This document shows positions 1 to 8,064 of a DNA stretch of 64,000 nucleotides, piece by piece. This DNA comes from an uncultured Paracoccaceae bacterium. GTDB lineage: Bacteria; Pseudomonadota; Alphaproteobacteria; Rhodobacterales; Rhodobacteraceae. The position numbers and the translations under genes were made by a program. The DNA lies in assembly GCA_934500835.1 (NCBI GenBank), contig CAKSTR010000002.1, forward strand, positions 310,001 through 374,000, in the 5' to 3' direction. The notes beneath the pieces are model-generated. The model was given only the letters and a program-made list of their open reading frames with translations, did not search any database and was not told the origin of the DNA. The first letter of the stretch is position 1; every line of letters starts with the position of its first letter.

Positions 1-142
1 GCTGACCGACAAGGGCAAGACCATCGTGGCCGAGATCCGCAACGACGGTCAGGCCACGGTGCCGGAACTGGGGGCCAGGATGCATGCGGGCTTTGCCGCC
101 GAGCGCGCCTCGCTTCTGCCCGACGCCAACGTCCGGGGGTGA
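1..142 (+). CDS. Partial: C-terminal end of a probable PotA-like ABC transporter ATPase
   Basis: Only the last 46 codons are present, read from base 2 to a TGA at 140-142. The residues GARMHAGFAAERASLLPD resemble the end of a TOBE_2 domain (G-x-V-x-L-G-F-x-P-E-x-A-x-LLP) as found at the C terminus of PotA/FbpC-type ATPases. The stop overlaps or abuts the start of the permease gene that follows, so it belongs to the same operon. The ATPase assignment is an inference from this short tail and context; a substrate-binding protein is the main alternative. Confidence 0.5.
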   Translation, partial: LTDKGKTIVAEIRNDGQATVPELGARMHAGFAAERASLLPDANVRG

Positions 143-144
143 TC

Positions 145-1071
145 ATGCAGGACATGTTCCGCCGCTATGGCTCCGGGCTGACGCTGGTCATCTGCCTTCT
201 GGTCGCCTTCTGGCTGGTGATGCTGGTGATCGTGCCCAATATCACGCTGTTCGAGCAAAGCTTCCGCCCCTACCTGCCGGTGACCGAGATCGGCGGGCCG
301 AAAGACACCTACGGCTTTGGCAACTATGCCAAGGTCTTCCACGGCTCGGTCGAGAAAAGCATCTTCGGGATCAGCTTTACCCTTCCGGTGCATGTCTATA
401 CCTTCTTCCTGACCATGTTCTATTCGATCGTGGTCACCTTCATGTGCTTCATCCTTGCCTATCCGCTGGCCTATTATCTGGCCAAGATCGTCAAGCCGAA
501 GTCCTTGCCGACGCTTCTTCTGATGCTCTTCATCCCCCTGTGGGTCAGTGAAGTGCTGCGCGCCTTTGCCTGGTGGATCATCCTTGCCTTCAAGGGGCCG
601 CTGAACGCGCTTCTTCTGGGCATCGGGCTGATCGACGCCCCGATCCGCTGGACCAACATGGGCTATACCGGCGTGGTGATCGGTCTGATCTACACCTATG
701 TCCTGTTCATGCTGTTCCCGGTCTACAACGCCGTGCAATCGCTGGACACCAACCAGATCGAGGCGGCCGAGGATCTTGGCGCCTCGTGGTGGAAGATCCA
801 CTGGAAGATCGTCCTGCCGCATTCCAAGCCCGGTATCGCCTCGGGGTCGGTCATGGTGTTCATGCTGTCGGCGGGCTCGCTTCTGGTGCCCTCGATCCTT
901 GGCTCCACCACCTCGCAATGGTTCACCCAGACCATCGACCAGTGGTTCAAGGACGCGCTCGACTGGAACACCGCCTCGGCCTATGCCTTCCTCCTGCTGA
1001 TCCTCTGCACGCTTTTCGTCACCGTGGCGCTGAAGCTGTTCCGGGTGAAGCTTTCCGACATCGCGAAATAG
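145..1071 (+). CDS. ABC transporter permease, PotB/PotH type (polyamine family)
   Basis: A 308-residue inner-membrane permease. A cytoplasmic N terminus is followed by a first membrane helix (about residues 11-33), a periplasmic segment containing FEQSFRPYLP, and five more hydrophobic helices. The EAA loop reads EAAEDLGASWWKIHWKIVLP, the contact site for the ATPase. Length and layout fit the first permease of spermidine/putrescine-type importers. ATG 145 is taken as the start; a GTG at 139 overlapping the upstream TGA is an equally possible coupled start. It lies 11 bases upstream of its partner permease. The actual ligand cannot be read from the sequence. Confidence 0.9.
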   Translation: MQDMFRRYGSGLTLVICLLVAFWLVMLVIVPNITLFEQSFRPYLPVTEIGGPKDTYGFGNYAKVFHGSVEKSIFGISFTLPVHVYTFFLTMFYSIVVTFMCFILAYPLAYYLAKIVKPKSLPTLLLMLFIPLWVSEVLRAFAWWIILAFKGPLNALLLGIGLIDAPIRWTNMGYTGVVIGLIYTYVLFMLFPVYNAVQSLDTNQIEAAEDLGASWWKIHWKIVLPHSKPGIASGSVMVFMLSAGSLLVPSILGSTTSQWFTQTIDQWFKDALDWNTASAYAFLLLILCTLFVTVALKLFRVKLSDIAK

Positions 1072-1082
1072 GGGGGCATCAC

Positions 1083-1952
1083 ATGCACAAGTTCCGTCTG
1101 GGCCTGTCGCACCTCTATATGGCGCTGTTCCTGCTCTACCTGCTCCTGCCGCTGGTGGTGATGTCGGGGGCGGCCTTCAACGACTCGAAGCTGCCCTCCA
1201 TCGTGCCGTGGAAGGGCTGGACCACGATGTGGTTCGGCGAGATGATCGCCGACCAGCGCATGATGATCGCCTTCCGCAACACGCTTCTGGTGGCGGTCGC
1301 GGTGGCGCTGCTGGCGATCATCGTCGGCACGGCTTCGGCGATCCTGATCAACTCGATCTCGGGGCGGCTGCGCACGGCGCTTTACGGGATGATGATCTCG
1401 ACCATCCTGATCCCCGGTGTCGTCATCGGCATCTCGACGATGATCATGTGGACCAAGCTGGGCAATGCCATCGAGTCCGACTTCATCCTCTTCAAGCCCG
1501 GGCTGCATCTCAGCGTGCTGGGGCAGGTCAGCTATATCGCCGCCATGGTGATGCTTCTGGTGCTGGCGCGATTGCAAAGCTTCGATGCCGGGCTGGAGGA
1601 GGCGGCGCTTGACCTTGGCGCGTCCCATGCGCAGGTCATGCGCCGCATCCTCTTGCCGCATCTCTACCCGGCCATCGCGGCCGGCGCCGCAGTCGCCTTC
1701 TTCCAGTCGATCGAGAACTTCAACGTCACGCAATTCACCCGGGGCGGGGCGGATACGCTGACGGTCTATGTGTTCTCGAAGGTGCGATCGGGGATCACCC
1801 CCACGATCAACGCGCTGGCGTTCCTGCTGATCTGCATCACGCTGGTTCTGGCCGTGGTCTACGAGGTGAACCGCCGCCGCCTTGCCCGGGCCGAGGCTGC
1901 CCGTCTGGCACAGGCCCGCCGGGCCGAGGCCGAAGAAGGAAAGTCGTTCTGA
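1083..1952 (+). CDS. ABC transporter permease, PotC/PotI type (polyamine family)
   Basis: A 289-residue second permease with six predicted membrane helices. The EAA loop EAALDLGASHAQVMRRILLP is typical of the PotC/PotI group. A GGGGGCATC stretch precedes the ATG. It pairs with the permease just upstream to form the membrane channel of a Pot-like importer, and the operon ends in a strong hairpin 13 bases after the stop. The C-terminal 30 residues are Arg/Ala/Glu-rich and probably cytoplasmic. Confidence 0.9.
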   Translation: MHKFRLGLSHLYMALFLLYLLLPLVVMSGAAFNDSKLPSIVPWKGWTTMWFGEMIADQRMMIAFRNTLLVAVAVALLAIIVGTASAILINSISGRLRTALYGMMISTILIPGVVIGISTMIMWTKLGNAIESDFILFKPGLHLSVLGQVSYIAAMVMLLVLARLQSFDAGLEEAALDLGASHAQVMRRILLPHLYPAIAAGAAVAFFQSIENFNVTQFTRGGADTLTVYVFSKVRSGITPTINALAFLLICITLVLAVVYEVNRRRLARAEAARLAQARRAEAEEGKSF

Positions 1953-1964
1953 TCCGCGCCTGAA

Positions 1965-1994
1965 GGAACGGCCGGGCAAAGACCCGGCCGTTCC
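1965..1994. terminator. Perfect 12-bp hairpin after the Pot-like operon
   Basis: GGAACGGCCGGG and CCCGGCCGTTCC form a perfect 12-bp stem around the 6-base loop CAAAGA. It lies between the stop of the permease operon and the stop of the oppositely oriented hydrolase gene, so it can serve both directions. No T-tract follows, so factor-independent termination is likely but not certain. Confidence 0.75.
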
Positions 1995-2026
1995 CTCAGG
2001 AAAGCTGCCGGGCTTTGGCGGGCGCT

Positions 2027-2824
2027 TCAGATCGTCAACAGCACCTCGACCATCTTCGAATGCGGATCGGCCATGGCGTCGATCACGTCGTAGTGGTGAC
2101 GGTTGTCATCCGGGGTCCAGGGGCAACCCCATTCCTCGGCCAGAGTGCGGGCCTGCCACAGGAAGGCCGGCCGTTCGCCGCCACCCACCCAGACATGCGC
2201 GCTGACCCCGTCCCGCAGTTTCTGCCGGGCCGGGCTTTCCGTGGCGCATTCTGCATCGGTCAGGCGCAGCTTGCTGTTCATTCCGGTGGCCATCAGCGGG
2301 CCAAGCTCTGCCAGCGGAGAGATCGGCACCACCCGCCGCACCATCGGCAGGTCGATGTCGGTGCAGCCCATCCGGGCCGACAGATGCCCGCCCGCGGAAT
2401 GGCCCGTGACCACCATCGGCCCGGCAACCTCGGCGCTGATCGCCCGGCAGGCGGCCGCAATCTCCTGCGTCATCTGCGGGATGCCCGCCTCCGGGGCCAG
2501 CGTGTAGGACGGCATCGCGACAGCCCAGTTCCAGGCCAGCGGCCCGGCGGCCAGATGCGACCAGCTTTCCCGCCCGAACGCCATCCAGAAACCGCCATGC
2601 ACGAAAACCAGCACGCCCGCCGGTGGCCGCGCCGGCAGAAAGAGGTCGAACCGCTGCCGGTCCGAAGGACCATAGGGCAGATCCAGCCGCGCCCGATCGC
2701 CCGCATTGGCCCGGAAAGCGCAGGCGACGGCCGCCCAGGTCGGAGGGTAGCTGTCCGCCTCGCGGATAAAGGCACCGTTGGCGTAGTCGCGATCAGGATC
2801 TGGCCAGGAATATGAAGGTTTCAT
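2027..2824 (-). CDS. Alpha/beta hydrolase, kynurenine-formamidase (AFMID)-like
   Basis: A 265-residue esterase/amidase-fold protein. The oxyanion-hole motif HGGFW (near residue 75) and nucleophile elbow GHSAGGH (near 136) match the AFMID/esterase-lipase branch; a C-terminal HHYDVID supplies the probable catalytic His. ATG 2824 is chosen because the protein begins with MKPSYSW and the frame upstream is low-complexity. It is divergent from the GntR-type regulator, with about 200 bases between the starts. Neither tryptophan-pathway genes nor other kyn genes are nearby, so a role in hydrolysing the substrate handled by the neighbouring sugar cluster is at least as likely as kynurenine formation. 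That role is inference. Confidence 0.8.
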   Translation of the reverse strand: MKPSYSWPDPDRDYANGAFIREADSYPPTWAAVACAFRANAGDRARLDLPYGPSDRQRFDLFLPARPPAGVLVFVHGGFWMAFGRESWSHLAAGPLAWNWAVAMPSYTLAPEAGIPQMTQEIAAACRAISAEVAGPMVVTGHSAGGHLSARMGCTDIDLPMVRRVVPISPLAELGPLMATGMNSKLRLTDAECATESPARQKLRDGVSAHVWVGGGERPAFLWQARTLAEEWGCPWTPDDNRHHYDVIDAMADPHSKMVEVLLTI

Positions 2825-2853
2825 AATGGTTTGCGTTGCAAGGTGGCCGCTTG

Positions 2854-2899
2854 TCTGAAGTGGGGCAGGGCAGCCCATCTGAAGTGGGGCGGGGCAGCC
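2854..2899. repeat. Two 22-bp direct repeats in the hydrolase/GntR intergenic region
   Basis: Two copies of TCTGAAGTGGGGC-R-GGGCAGCC lie at 2854-2875 and 2878-2899 (period 24 bp), differing by one base. They lie 30-75 bases upstream of the hydrolase ATG and could be a regulator-binding direct repeat or a recent local duplication. Confidence 0.7.
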
Positions 2900-2990
2900 G
2901 GGGGTGGCGCCGGGTTGTCTATCTTGTACACAACTCCCACCACCCGGCAAGCCCGGGCTTCGCGCGGCTTCTGCAGCGGCGCCCAACCGC

Positions 2991-3024
2991 TTGACAGGGC
3001 AGCGCCGCACTCTAACATGTTAGA
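2991..3024 (+). promoter_or_regulatory. Promoter plus 14-bp palindromic operator of the GntR-type gene
   Basis: TTGACA at 2991-2996 is followed after 16 bases by TAACAT at 3013-3018, a plausible sigma-70 promoter. A perfect 14-bp palindrome, TCTAACATGTTAGA, covers 3011-3024 and so includes the -10 element and abuts the ATG at 3025. Initiation about 7 bases after the -10 would start the transcript at or next to that ATG. The inner 12 bases recur exactly at 11066-11077. Autorepression by the downstream gene product is the natural inference. Confidence 0.7.
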
Positions 3025-3756
3025 ATGTTACAGACATCCGCGGCCCCGCCACAAGAGACAAGCGCCACCCCGAGGCTGGCGCGGCTGGAGGATTTCTCCG
3101 GCTCATTGGGCGCGCGGGTCTATCAGGTGCTGCGCCAGGCCATTCTGTCCGTCACATACCGCCCCGGAGAGATCATCCGCAAGCCCGAGATCTGCGCCGT
3201 TCTGGGCGTCAGCCGCAGCCCGGTTTCGGATGCGGTGGCGCGGCTGGCGACCGAGGGGCTGGTGGATGTGGTGCCGCAGGCCGGAACCTTTGTCGCCCGC
3301 TTCTCGATGGACGAGATCCGCGAGGGTGCCTTTCTGCGCGAGGCGATCGAGTTGCATGCCATCGAGCGGGTGGCGCTATCGGTGACGGATGACCAGGTGC
3401 AGCAGCTGCGCCGCAATCTGGCGCTGCAAGCGGTGCTGGTGGAGGCCGGCGATACCGCGGGCTTCTATCAGGCGGATGCCGCGATGCACGGGATGATCCT
3501 GTCGTTCACCGGCTTCCGGCGGCTGGCGCAGGTGGCCGATACGGCATGGCTGCATGTGAACCGGGCGCGGCAGATGATCCTGCCGGTGCCGGGGCGCGTT
3601 GCGCAGACGCTGGAGGAGCACCGGGCCATCATCGCCGCCCTTGAGGCGCATGACCCAGAAGCCGCCCGCGAAGCCGTGCGCAGCCACCTGCGCCAGCTGA
3701 TCCGCTATCTGGAGCCGCTGGAGCGGGACCGGCCGGAGTTGTTCGCCAAGCCCTGA
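3025..3756 (+). CDS. GntR-family transcriptional regulator, FadR/FCD subfamily
   Basis: A 243-residue regulator. A winged HTH at about residues 30-95 (ARVYQVLRQAILSVTYRPGE, then ICAVLGVSRSPVSDAVARLA and GLVDVVPQAGTFV) is followed by a helical FCD ligand domain with AMHGMILSFTGF and a late EEHRAIIAALEAHD. FCD proteins usually bind small carboxylates or sugar acids through a metal site. No Shine-Dalgarno sequence precedes the ATG, and a palindromic operator abuts it. Its 3' end overlaps the convergent creatininase-family gene by 52 bases. It probably controls itself and the 4-14 kb transport and catabolic genes. Confidence 0.92.
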   Translation: MLQTSAAPPQETSATPRLARLEDFSGSLGARVYQVLRQAILSVTYRPGEIIRKPEICAVLGVSRSPVSDAVARLATEGLVDVVPQAGTFVARFSMDEIREGAFLREAIELHAIERVALSVTDDQVQQLRRNLALQAVLVEAGDTAGFYQADAAMHGMILSFTGFRRLAQVADTAWLHVNRARQMILPVPGRVAQTLEEHRAIIAALEAHDPEAAREAVRSHLRQLIRYLEPLERDRPELFAKP

Positions 3757-4508
3757 ACGCCTCGGGCCGCCTGGGCCGAAAGCCCAAGGCAGGCGGCCAG
3801 ATGCGCAAGCGCGATCTGCACGCCCCGTTCGCCCAGGGCTTCCGTCGCCCCGGACGCGGTCTCGGTATACCAGTGGTCCCCTTCGGATGCGCGCGCCATG
3901 GCGACGGTTTCGGGGGCCAGCGCCAGCATCAGCGCAGTCTCGCCGATCCCGGCGTGGTCAAAGGGAAAGTCGGCGCCCTTCGGGAACAGGGGATGGATCT
4001 GGATCCAGTTGAACGGGTCCTCGGCCGCGGCCTGCTGCGCATAATAGTCCTGCATGCCGCGATCCCCCCACCAGCCGGGGCCGCGCTCGGACTCGAGGTG
4101 GCGGAAAAGGGCGTTGCGGGCGGCCAGCCGGAAGGTCAGGTCGGTCGGCATGCCCTGGGCAAAGCCTTCGGTCTGATGGTGGATCACGCCATGAACCTTG
4201 CGGACGCCCATGCGCAGAAGGGCGGTGAACAGCGCCTCGGCCATGGGCAGAAAGGCGGAGGTGTCCAGATGCAGCGTGCCGGTGCCGTCCGGCCCCGCGA
4301 CGGCATGGCTGGCCGCGCCATAGGCAAAGGGCGGCAGCACGACGATCCGGTCGCCGAAGCGTTTCAGCACCTCGGTCACGGCCAGAAGATCGACGCCTGC
4401 GGGCAGATGCGCGCCATGATACTCCATCACCCCGATCGGCAGCACGAAAGGCAGCCCATCGGCAATGGCCTGCCGCAACTGGCCCGGACGCATCCTGTCA
4501 AACTGCAT
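3705..4508 (-). CDS. Creatininase-family amidohydrolase
   Basis: A 267-residue protein with the metal-binding signature of the family near the N terminus: IGVMEYHGAHLPAGVD (E, H and D ligands), with HHQTEG and a late FDHAGIGETALML. Members hydrolyse cyclic or linear amides such as creatinine or formylamino intermediates. ATG 4508 overlaps the end of the kinase gene by 11 bases, so the two are translationally coupled; an ATG at 4526 is an alternative. It is the last gene of the leftward sugar operon. The substrate is unknown; an amide released from the imported compound is inferred. Confidence 0.85.
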   Translation of the reverse strand: MQFDRMRPGQLRQAIADGLPFVLPIGVMEYHGAHLPAGVDLLAVTEVLKRFGDRIVVLPPFAYGAASHAVAGPDGTGTLHLDTSAFLPMAEALFTALLRMGVRKVHGVIHHQTEGFAQGMPTDLTFRLAARNALFRHLESERGPGWWGDRGMQDYYAQQAAAEDPFNWIQIHPLFPKGADFPFDHAGIGETALMLALAPETVAMARASEGDHWYTETASGATEALGERGVQIALAHLAACLGLSAQAARGVQGLANNSGRSRSSGSR

Positions 4509-5985
4509 CTGCACCCCCAAGGGCATGGGCGATGTCGCGGGTCTGGCTGTAAAGCGCCTTCCACAGCGGATATTGCCGCGCATAGGCCGCCACCCTGGCG
4601 GGCTGGACGATCCGTTCCACCGGATTCCAGGCCGCGATTTCATCCTGGCTGATCGCGCCCAGCGCAACGGCGGCCAGAAAGGCATCGCCATAGCTGGCGC
4701 CGATGGTCTTTTCGCAGACGATCTGCGGCACCCCGCCCAGATCCGACGTGGCCTGCATCCAGACCGCGTTCTTCGTGCCGCCCCCCACCGCCAGCACCCG
4801 CGCCGGCCGGGCGCCGGCTTCGGCATAGGTCTCGACCACATGCGCGGTGCCCGAGGCGATGCCTTCCAGCACGGCGCGGAACATGTCGCCGCGGGTATGG
4901 GTCAGATCAAGGCCGAAGAAGGCGCCCTTGGCCCTGGTGTCATGGATCGGCGTCCGCTCGCCCGAGAAATAGGGCAGGCACAGAAGGCCCTTGGCCCCCG
5001 GCGGGCTGGCGGCGGCCTCGGCCGCGAGGGTGGCGAACTCCTCGCCCCGGGCCAGCTGGTCGCGGAACCAATGCGTCAGCGTCCCGCTGGTCGACAACCC
5101 CGCCATCGAGGCATGCAGCCCCGGGAAAAGCCAGGGCGCATACCAAAGCCGCGGGTCGCGCACCGGGCGCTCGGTCACCTGGATGGTGAAGATGGTGGAG
5201 CCATACATCATCATCATGTCGCCCGGCGCCTGCGCCCCGACCGACACTGCCTCGGCCGCGGCATCGATGGTGCCGCAGGTGACGGGGGTGCCGGCGGCGA
5301 GGCCGGTCTCCTCTGCCGCCGCCCTGGTGATCTGGCCGGCGATGTCGGTGGACCACATCAGCCGTGGCAGCCGGTCGAGGTCGATGAGATCGGCCAGCGC
5401 ATCGGTCCAGCCCAATGTACCGACGTCATAGAGCGGCGAGAAATTGGCCGCGGTGTAATGGTCGATCACATAGGCGCCGGTCAGTTTCCACGCGATATAG
5501 CTGGTCGAGGTCAGCACCTTCGCGGTGCGGGCGAAAATCTCCGGGTGCTGTTCCTTCAGCCACAGGATCTTTGGCCCGACCGATTGCGAGGTCAGGGCGT
5601 TGCCGCAGACCCGGTGGATGGTCTCGGGCCCGATGGCCGCGTTCAGCGCGTCGATCTGGGCGGCAGCCCGGGTGTCGACGCCGTAAAGGACGCCGTTCAT
5701 CAGCGGCCGGCCACCGGCATCGACGGGAAGCATGCAGGGGCCGATGGCGCTGGCGGCGACGGCGCGGATCGCTTTGGGGTCGATCCGGGACGCGGCCAGA
5801 AGGTCCCGCGTCACCTTGACGAAATCGCCCCACCAGTCCTGATCGGCATCATGTTCGGCCCAGCCGGGATGGGGGACCAGCATCCGGTGCGGATGGCGCG
5901 CCTCGGCCAGGATGCGGCCCCCGATGTCGACCAGCACGCCCTTGGTCTCGAAGGTGCCGATGTCGACGCCAAGGGTGTAGCTCAT
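4498..5985 (-). CDS. FGGY-family carbohydrate kinase
   Basis: A 495-residue sugar kinase of the xylulokinase/glycerol kinase fold. The N-terminal phosphate-binding loop GVDIGTFETKGVLVD, the middle TCGTIDAAAEAVSVGA (conserved Asp) and the C-terminal adenosine-binding VLAVGGGTKNAVWMQATSD are all present. Its start overlaps the stop of the M42 peptidase gene as ATGA, and its end overlaps the creatininase-family start. It phosphorylates a free sugar or polyol released in the cytoplasm; the exact sugar is not identifiable. A second kinase of another fold (ribokinase type) lies in the divergent operon. Confidence 0.92.
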   Translation of the reverse strand: MSYTLGVDIGTFETKGVLVDIGGRILAEARHPHRMLVPHPGWAEHDADQDWWGDFVKVTRDLLAASRIDPKAIRAVAASAIGPCMLPVDAGGRPLMNGVLYGVDTRAAAQIDALNAAIGPETIHRVCGNALTSQSVGPKILWLKEQHPEIFARTAKVLTSTSYIAWKLTGAYVIDHYTAANFSPLYDVGTLGWTDALADLIDLDRLPRLMWSTDIAGQITRAAAEETGLAAGTPVTCGTIDAAAEAVSVGAQAPGDMMMMYGSTIFTIQVTERPVRDPRLWYAPWLFPGLHASMAGLSTSGTLTHWFRDQLARGEEFATLAAEAAASPPGAKGLLCLPYFSGERTPIHDTRAKGAFFGLDLTHTRGDMFRAVLEGIASGTAHVVETYAEAGARPARVLAVGGGTKNAVWMQATSDLGGVPQIVCEKTIGASYGDAFLAAVALGAISQDEIAAWNPVERIVQPARVAAYARQYPLWKALYSQTRDIAHALGGADAV

Positions 5986-7064
5986 GGCCTGCGCTCCAGC
6001 GGCAGGTCCGGGGTGATGCGGTCAAGGCTGGCCGACAGCAGCGTGACCATCCCGGAAAGGTCTGAAAGATCAACCACTTCCAGCGCGGAATGCGTGTAGC
6101 GCATCGGGAAGCCGACATCGAGACAGGCCACGCCGTCGGGCCCCATGAACTGGATGTAGGAAAGGTCGGTCAGCACCCCGGTCTGCGCGCTGCGCTGCAG
6201 GGGCAGCCCGGCCGCCCCGGCGGCCTCTTCGACCAGCCGCACCAGTGCGGGATGCGGGATCACCCCGTTCAGCGTGCCGCGCCCGTGGAACGAATAAAGC
6301 GAGATCCCGGGGCCGCCCCCAAGCCGCACTTCGCCGCGCGCCTCCATGTCGGGCGTATCGCAGGCCAGCAGCAGATCAATCTGCAGCGCGATGTCGGGGC
6401 GCAGCCGTTCGGCGGCGGGCAGCACGCCGCGCAGGTTGAACTCCTCCTGCACCGACCAGACCAGATGCAGGGTCGGCCCGGTCCTGTCCTTGCGCGACGC
6501 CGCCAGCGCCAGCAGGGCCGCACAGCCCGCCCGGTCATCGGCCGACGTGCCGGCGATGCGGCCATTTGCCAGTTCCAGCACGCGGGGGGCATAGACGACG
6601 GGGGTGCCGATCTGAACCCCGGCCGCCAGGGCCTCGTCCCGGCTGGCGAAACCGGCATCGACGAACAATTCCGCATAGGGCAGGACGCGGTATTTCTCAT
6701 CCTGCCCGGTTGCGTGATGCGACTTGTTGGCGATGACGGCCGGCAGGTCGCCCTGCGCGGTGCACAGCACCACCGCCTGCGCGGCCAGCGCCCGTTCGGG
6801 CACGCCGCCCAGACGCTCCAGCCGGATCAGGCCCGAGGCTTCGATCTTGCGGACGATGAAGCCCAGCTGGTCCATATGGGTGAAGATCATCACCGAAGGC
6901 AGCGCGGGATCGCCGGGCAGGGTCGCCATCAGGTTGCCCAGCCGGTCCGAGCGATGGGCGATGCCCAGCCGGTCCAGATGGGCGGCGATGGCGCTTGCCA
7001 CCCGGGCCTCATGCCCGGCAAGGCCGGGGATCAGCATCAGCTCGATCAGAAGATCGCGGATCAT
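5982..7064 (-). CDS. M42-family metallo-aminopeptidase
   Basis: A 360-residue co-catalytic zinc peptidase. Metal and catalytic motifs are intact: FTHMDQLGF (H, D), GTSADDRAG (bridging Asp), VQEEFNLRG (catalytic EE), ACDTPDME and YTHSALEVV (last His). The start at 7064 has AGGAGG nine bases upstream, which rules out the longer reading. It sits between the permease genes and the sugar kinase. A peptidase in a sugar import operon suggests that the ligand carries an amino-acyl or amide moiety, or that the enzyme acts as a deacylase. Confidence 0.92.
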   Translation of the reverse strand: MIRDLLIELMLIPGLAGHEARVASAIAAHLDRLGIAHRSDRLGNLMATLPGDPALPSVMIFTHMDQLGFIVRKIEASGLIRLERLGGVPERALAAQAVVLCTAQGDLPAVIANKSHHATGQDEKYRVLPYAELFVDAGFASRDEALAAGVQIGTPVVYAPRVLELANGRIAGTSADDRAGCAALLALAASRKDRTGPTLHLVWSVQEEFNLRGVLPAAERLRPDIALQIDLLLACDTPDMEARGEVRLGGGPGISLYSFHGRGTLNGVIPHPALVRLVEEAAGAAGLPLQRSAQTGVLTDLSYIQFMGPDGVACLDVGFPMRYTHSALEVVDLSDLSGMVTLLSASLDRITPDLPLERRP

Positions 7065-7142
7065 GTAGTCCTCCTGCGCGGTCGGTCCGCACGGCACCCG
7101 ACAGCCGAACATGCGCTGGCAGAAGGGCGCTGGTGCCGCATG

Positions 7143-8060
7143 CTACTTGACCGCCCCCGCCGCCATGCCCCTGATGATATAGCGTTCCAGCGCGACGCCG
7201 ATCACGATCAGCGGCAGGATCGCCGCAAAGCTGAGTGCGGCCATCGACCACCAGCTGATGCCCTGGCTGCCGGTCTGGCTTGCCACCATCACCGGCAGGG
7301 TATTGGCATGGGTCGAGGTCAGCAGGGCGGCGAAGAAATATTCGTTCCAGGTCAGCACCAGCGACAGGATGAAAGCCGCAACCATGCCCGGCGCCGCGAT
7401 CGGCAGGATGATGGTCAGGAACGCCCCCCAGATGCCAAGCCCGTCGACCATGGCGGCCTCTTCCAGCTCGGTCGGGATGGTCGAGAACTGATCCTTCATG
7501 ATCCAGATCACGATGGGCAGCACGGTCAGCGTGTAAAGCAGGATCAGCCCGATCCGCGTGTCCAGCAGCGCCAGCTCCTTGTACAGCACCAGGAAGGGCA
7601 GGGCGAGGACGACGGGCGGCAGGATCAGCTGGCTGAGGAAGAAGAACGAGATGTCGTCGTTCTTCATCCAGCCGAAGCGATAGGAGAAGCGCGACAGCCC
7701 ATAGGCCGCGAAGGAGCCAAGGATCACCGCCAGCGCCGAGGATGTCACCGAGATGATGGCGGAATTGCCGAAACGCTTCAGGAACTCGGCCCGGACGGTG
7801 CTTTCCTGCCCGATGGTCTTGGGCGAAAGGCCGATCGACTCCCAGCCTTTCCATTTCGGCACGAAGTCGACCCAGGGGATCATGTTTCCCTTCATCACGT
7901 CCGGCGCCATCTTGAAGCTGGTGGTGATGGTCCAGTAGATCGGGAAAAGGCAGATCACCGCCCAGAGGATCAGCACGCCATAGATGGCAATCCGGCTTGT
8001 CCACCATTTCGCCCGGAAGGCGCGGTCGGGGCCGGTGTCGTGGAACAGCTGGTCGGTCAT
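7143..8060 (-). CDS. Carbohydrate ABC transporter permease, MalG type
   Basis: A 305-residue permease with six hydrophobic helices. The first is at about residues 27-48 and a long periplasmic segment follows it. The EAA loop reads EEAAMVDGLGIWGAFLTIILP, and the protein ends ERYIIRGMAAGAVK, a signature of MalG-type sugar permeases. It begins 4 bases after the stop of the MalF-type partner. The 78-base gap to the M42 gene holds only that gene's ribosome-binding site. Confidence 0.92.
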   Translation of the reverse strand: MTDQLFHDTGPDRAFRAKWWTSRIAIYGVLILWAVICLFPIYWTITTSFKMAPDVMKGNMIPWVDFVPKWKGWESIGLSPKTIGQESTVRAEFLKRFGNSAIISVTSSALAVILGSFAAYGLSRFSYRFGWMKNDDISFFFLSQLILPPVVLALPFLVLYKELALLDTRIGLILLYTLTVLPIVIWIMKDQFSTIPTELEEAAMVDGLGIWGAFLTIILPIAAPGMVAAFILSLVLTWNEYFFAALLTSTHANTLPVMVASQTGSQGISWWSMAALSFAAILPLIVIGVALERYIIRGMAAGAVK

Positions 8061-8064
8061 CGGA

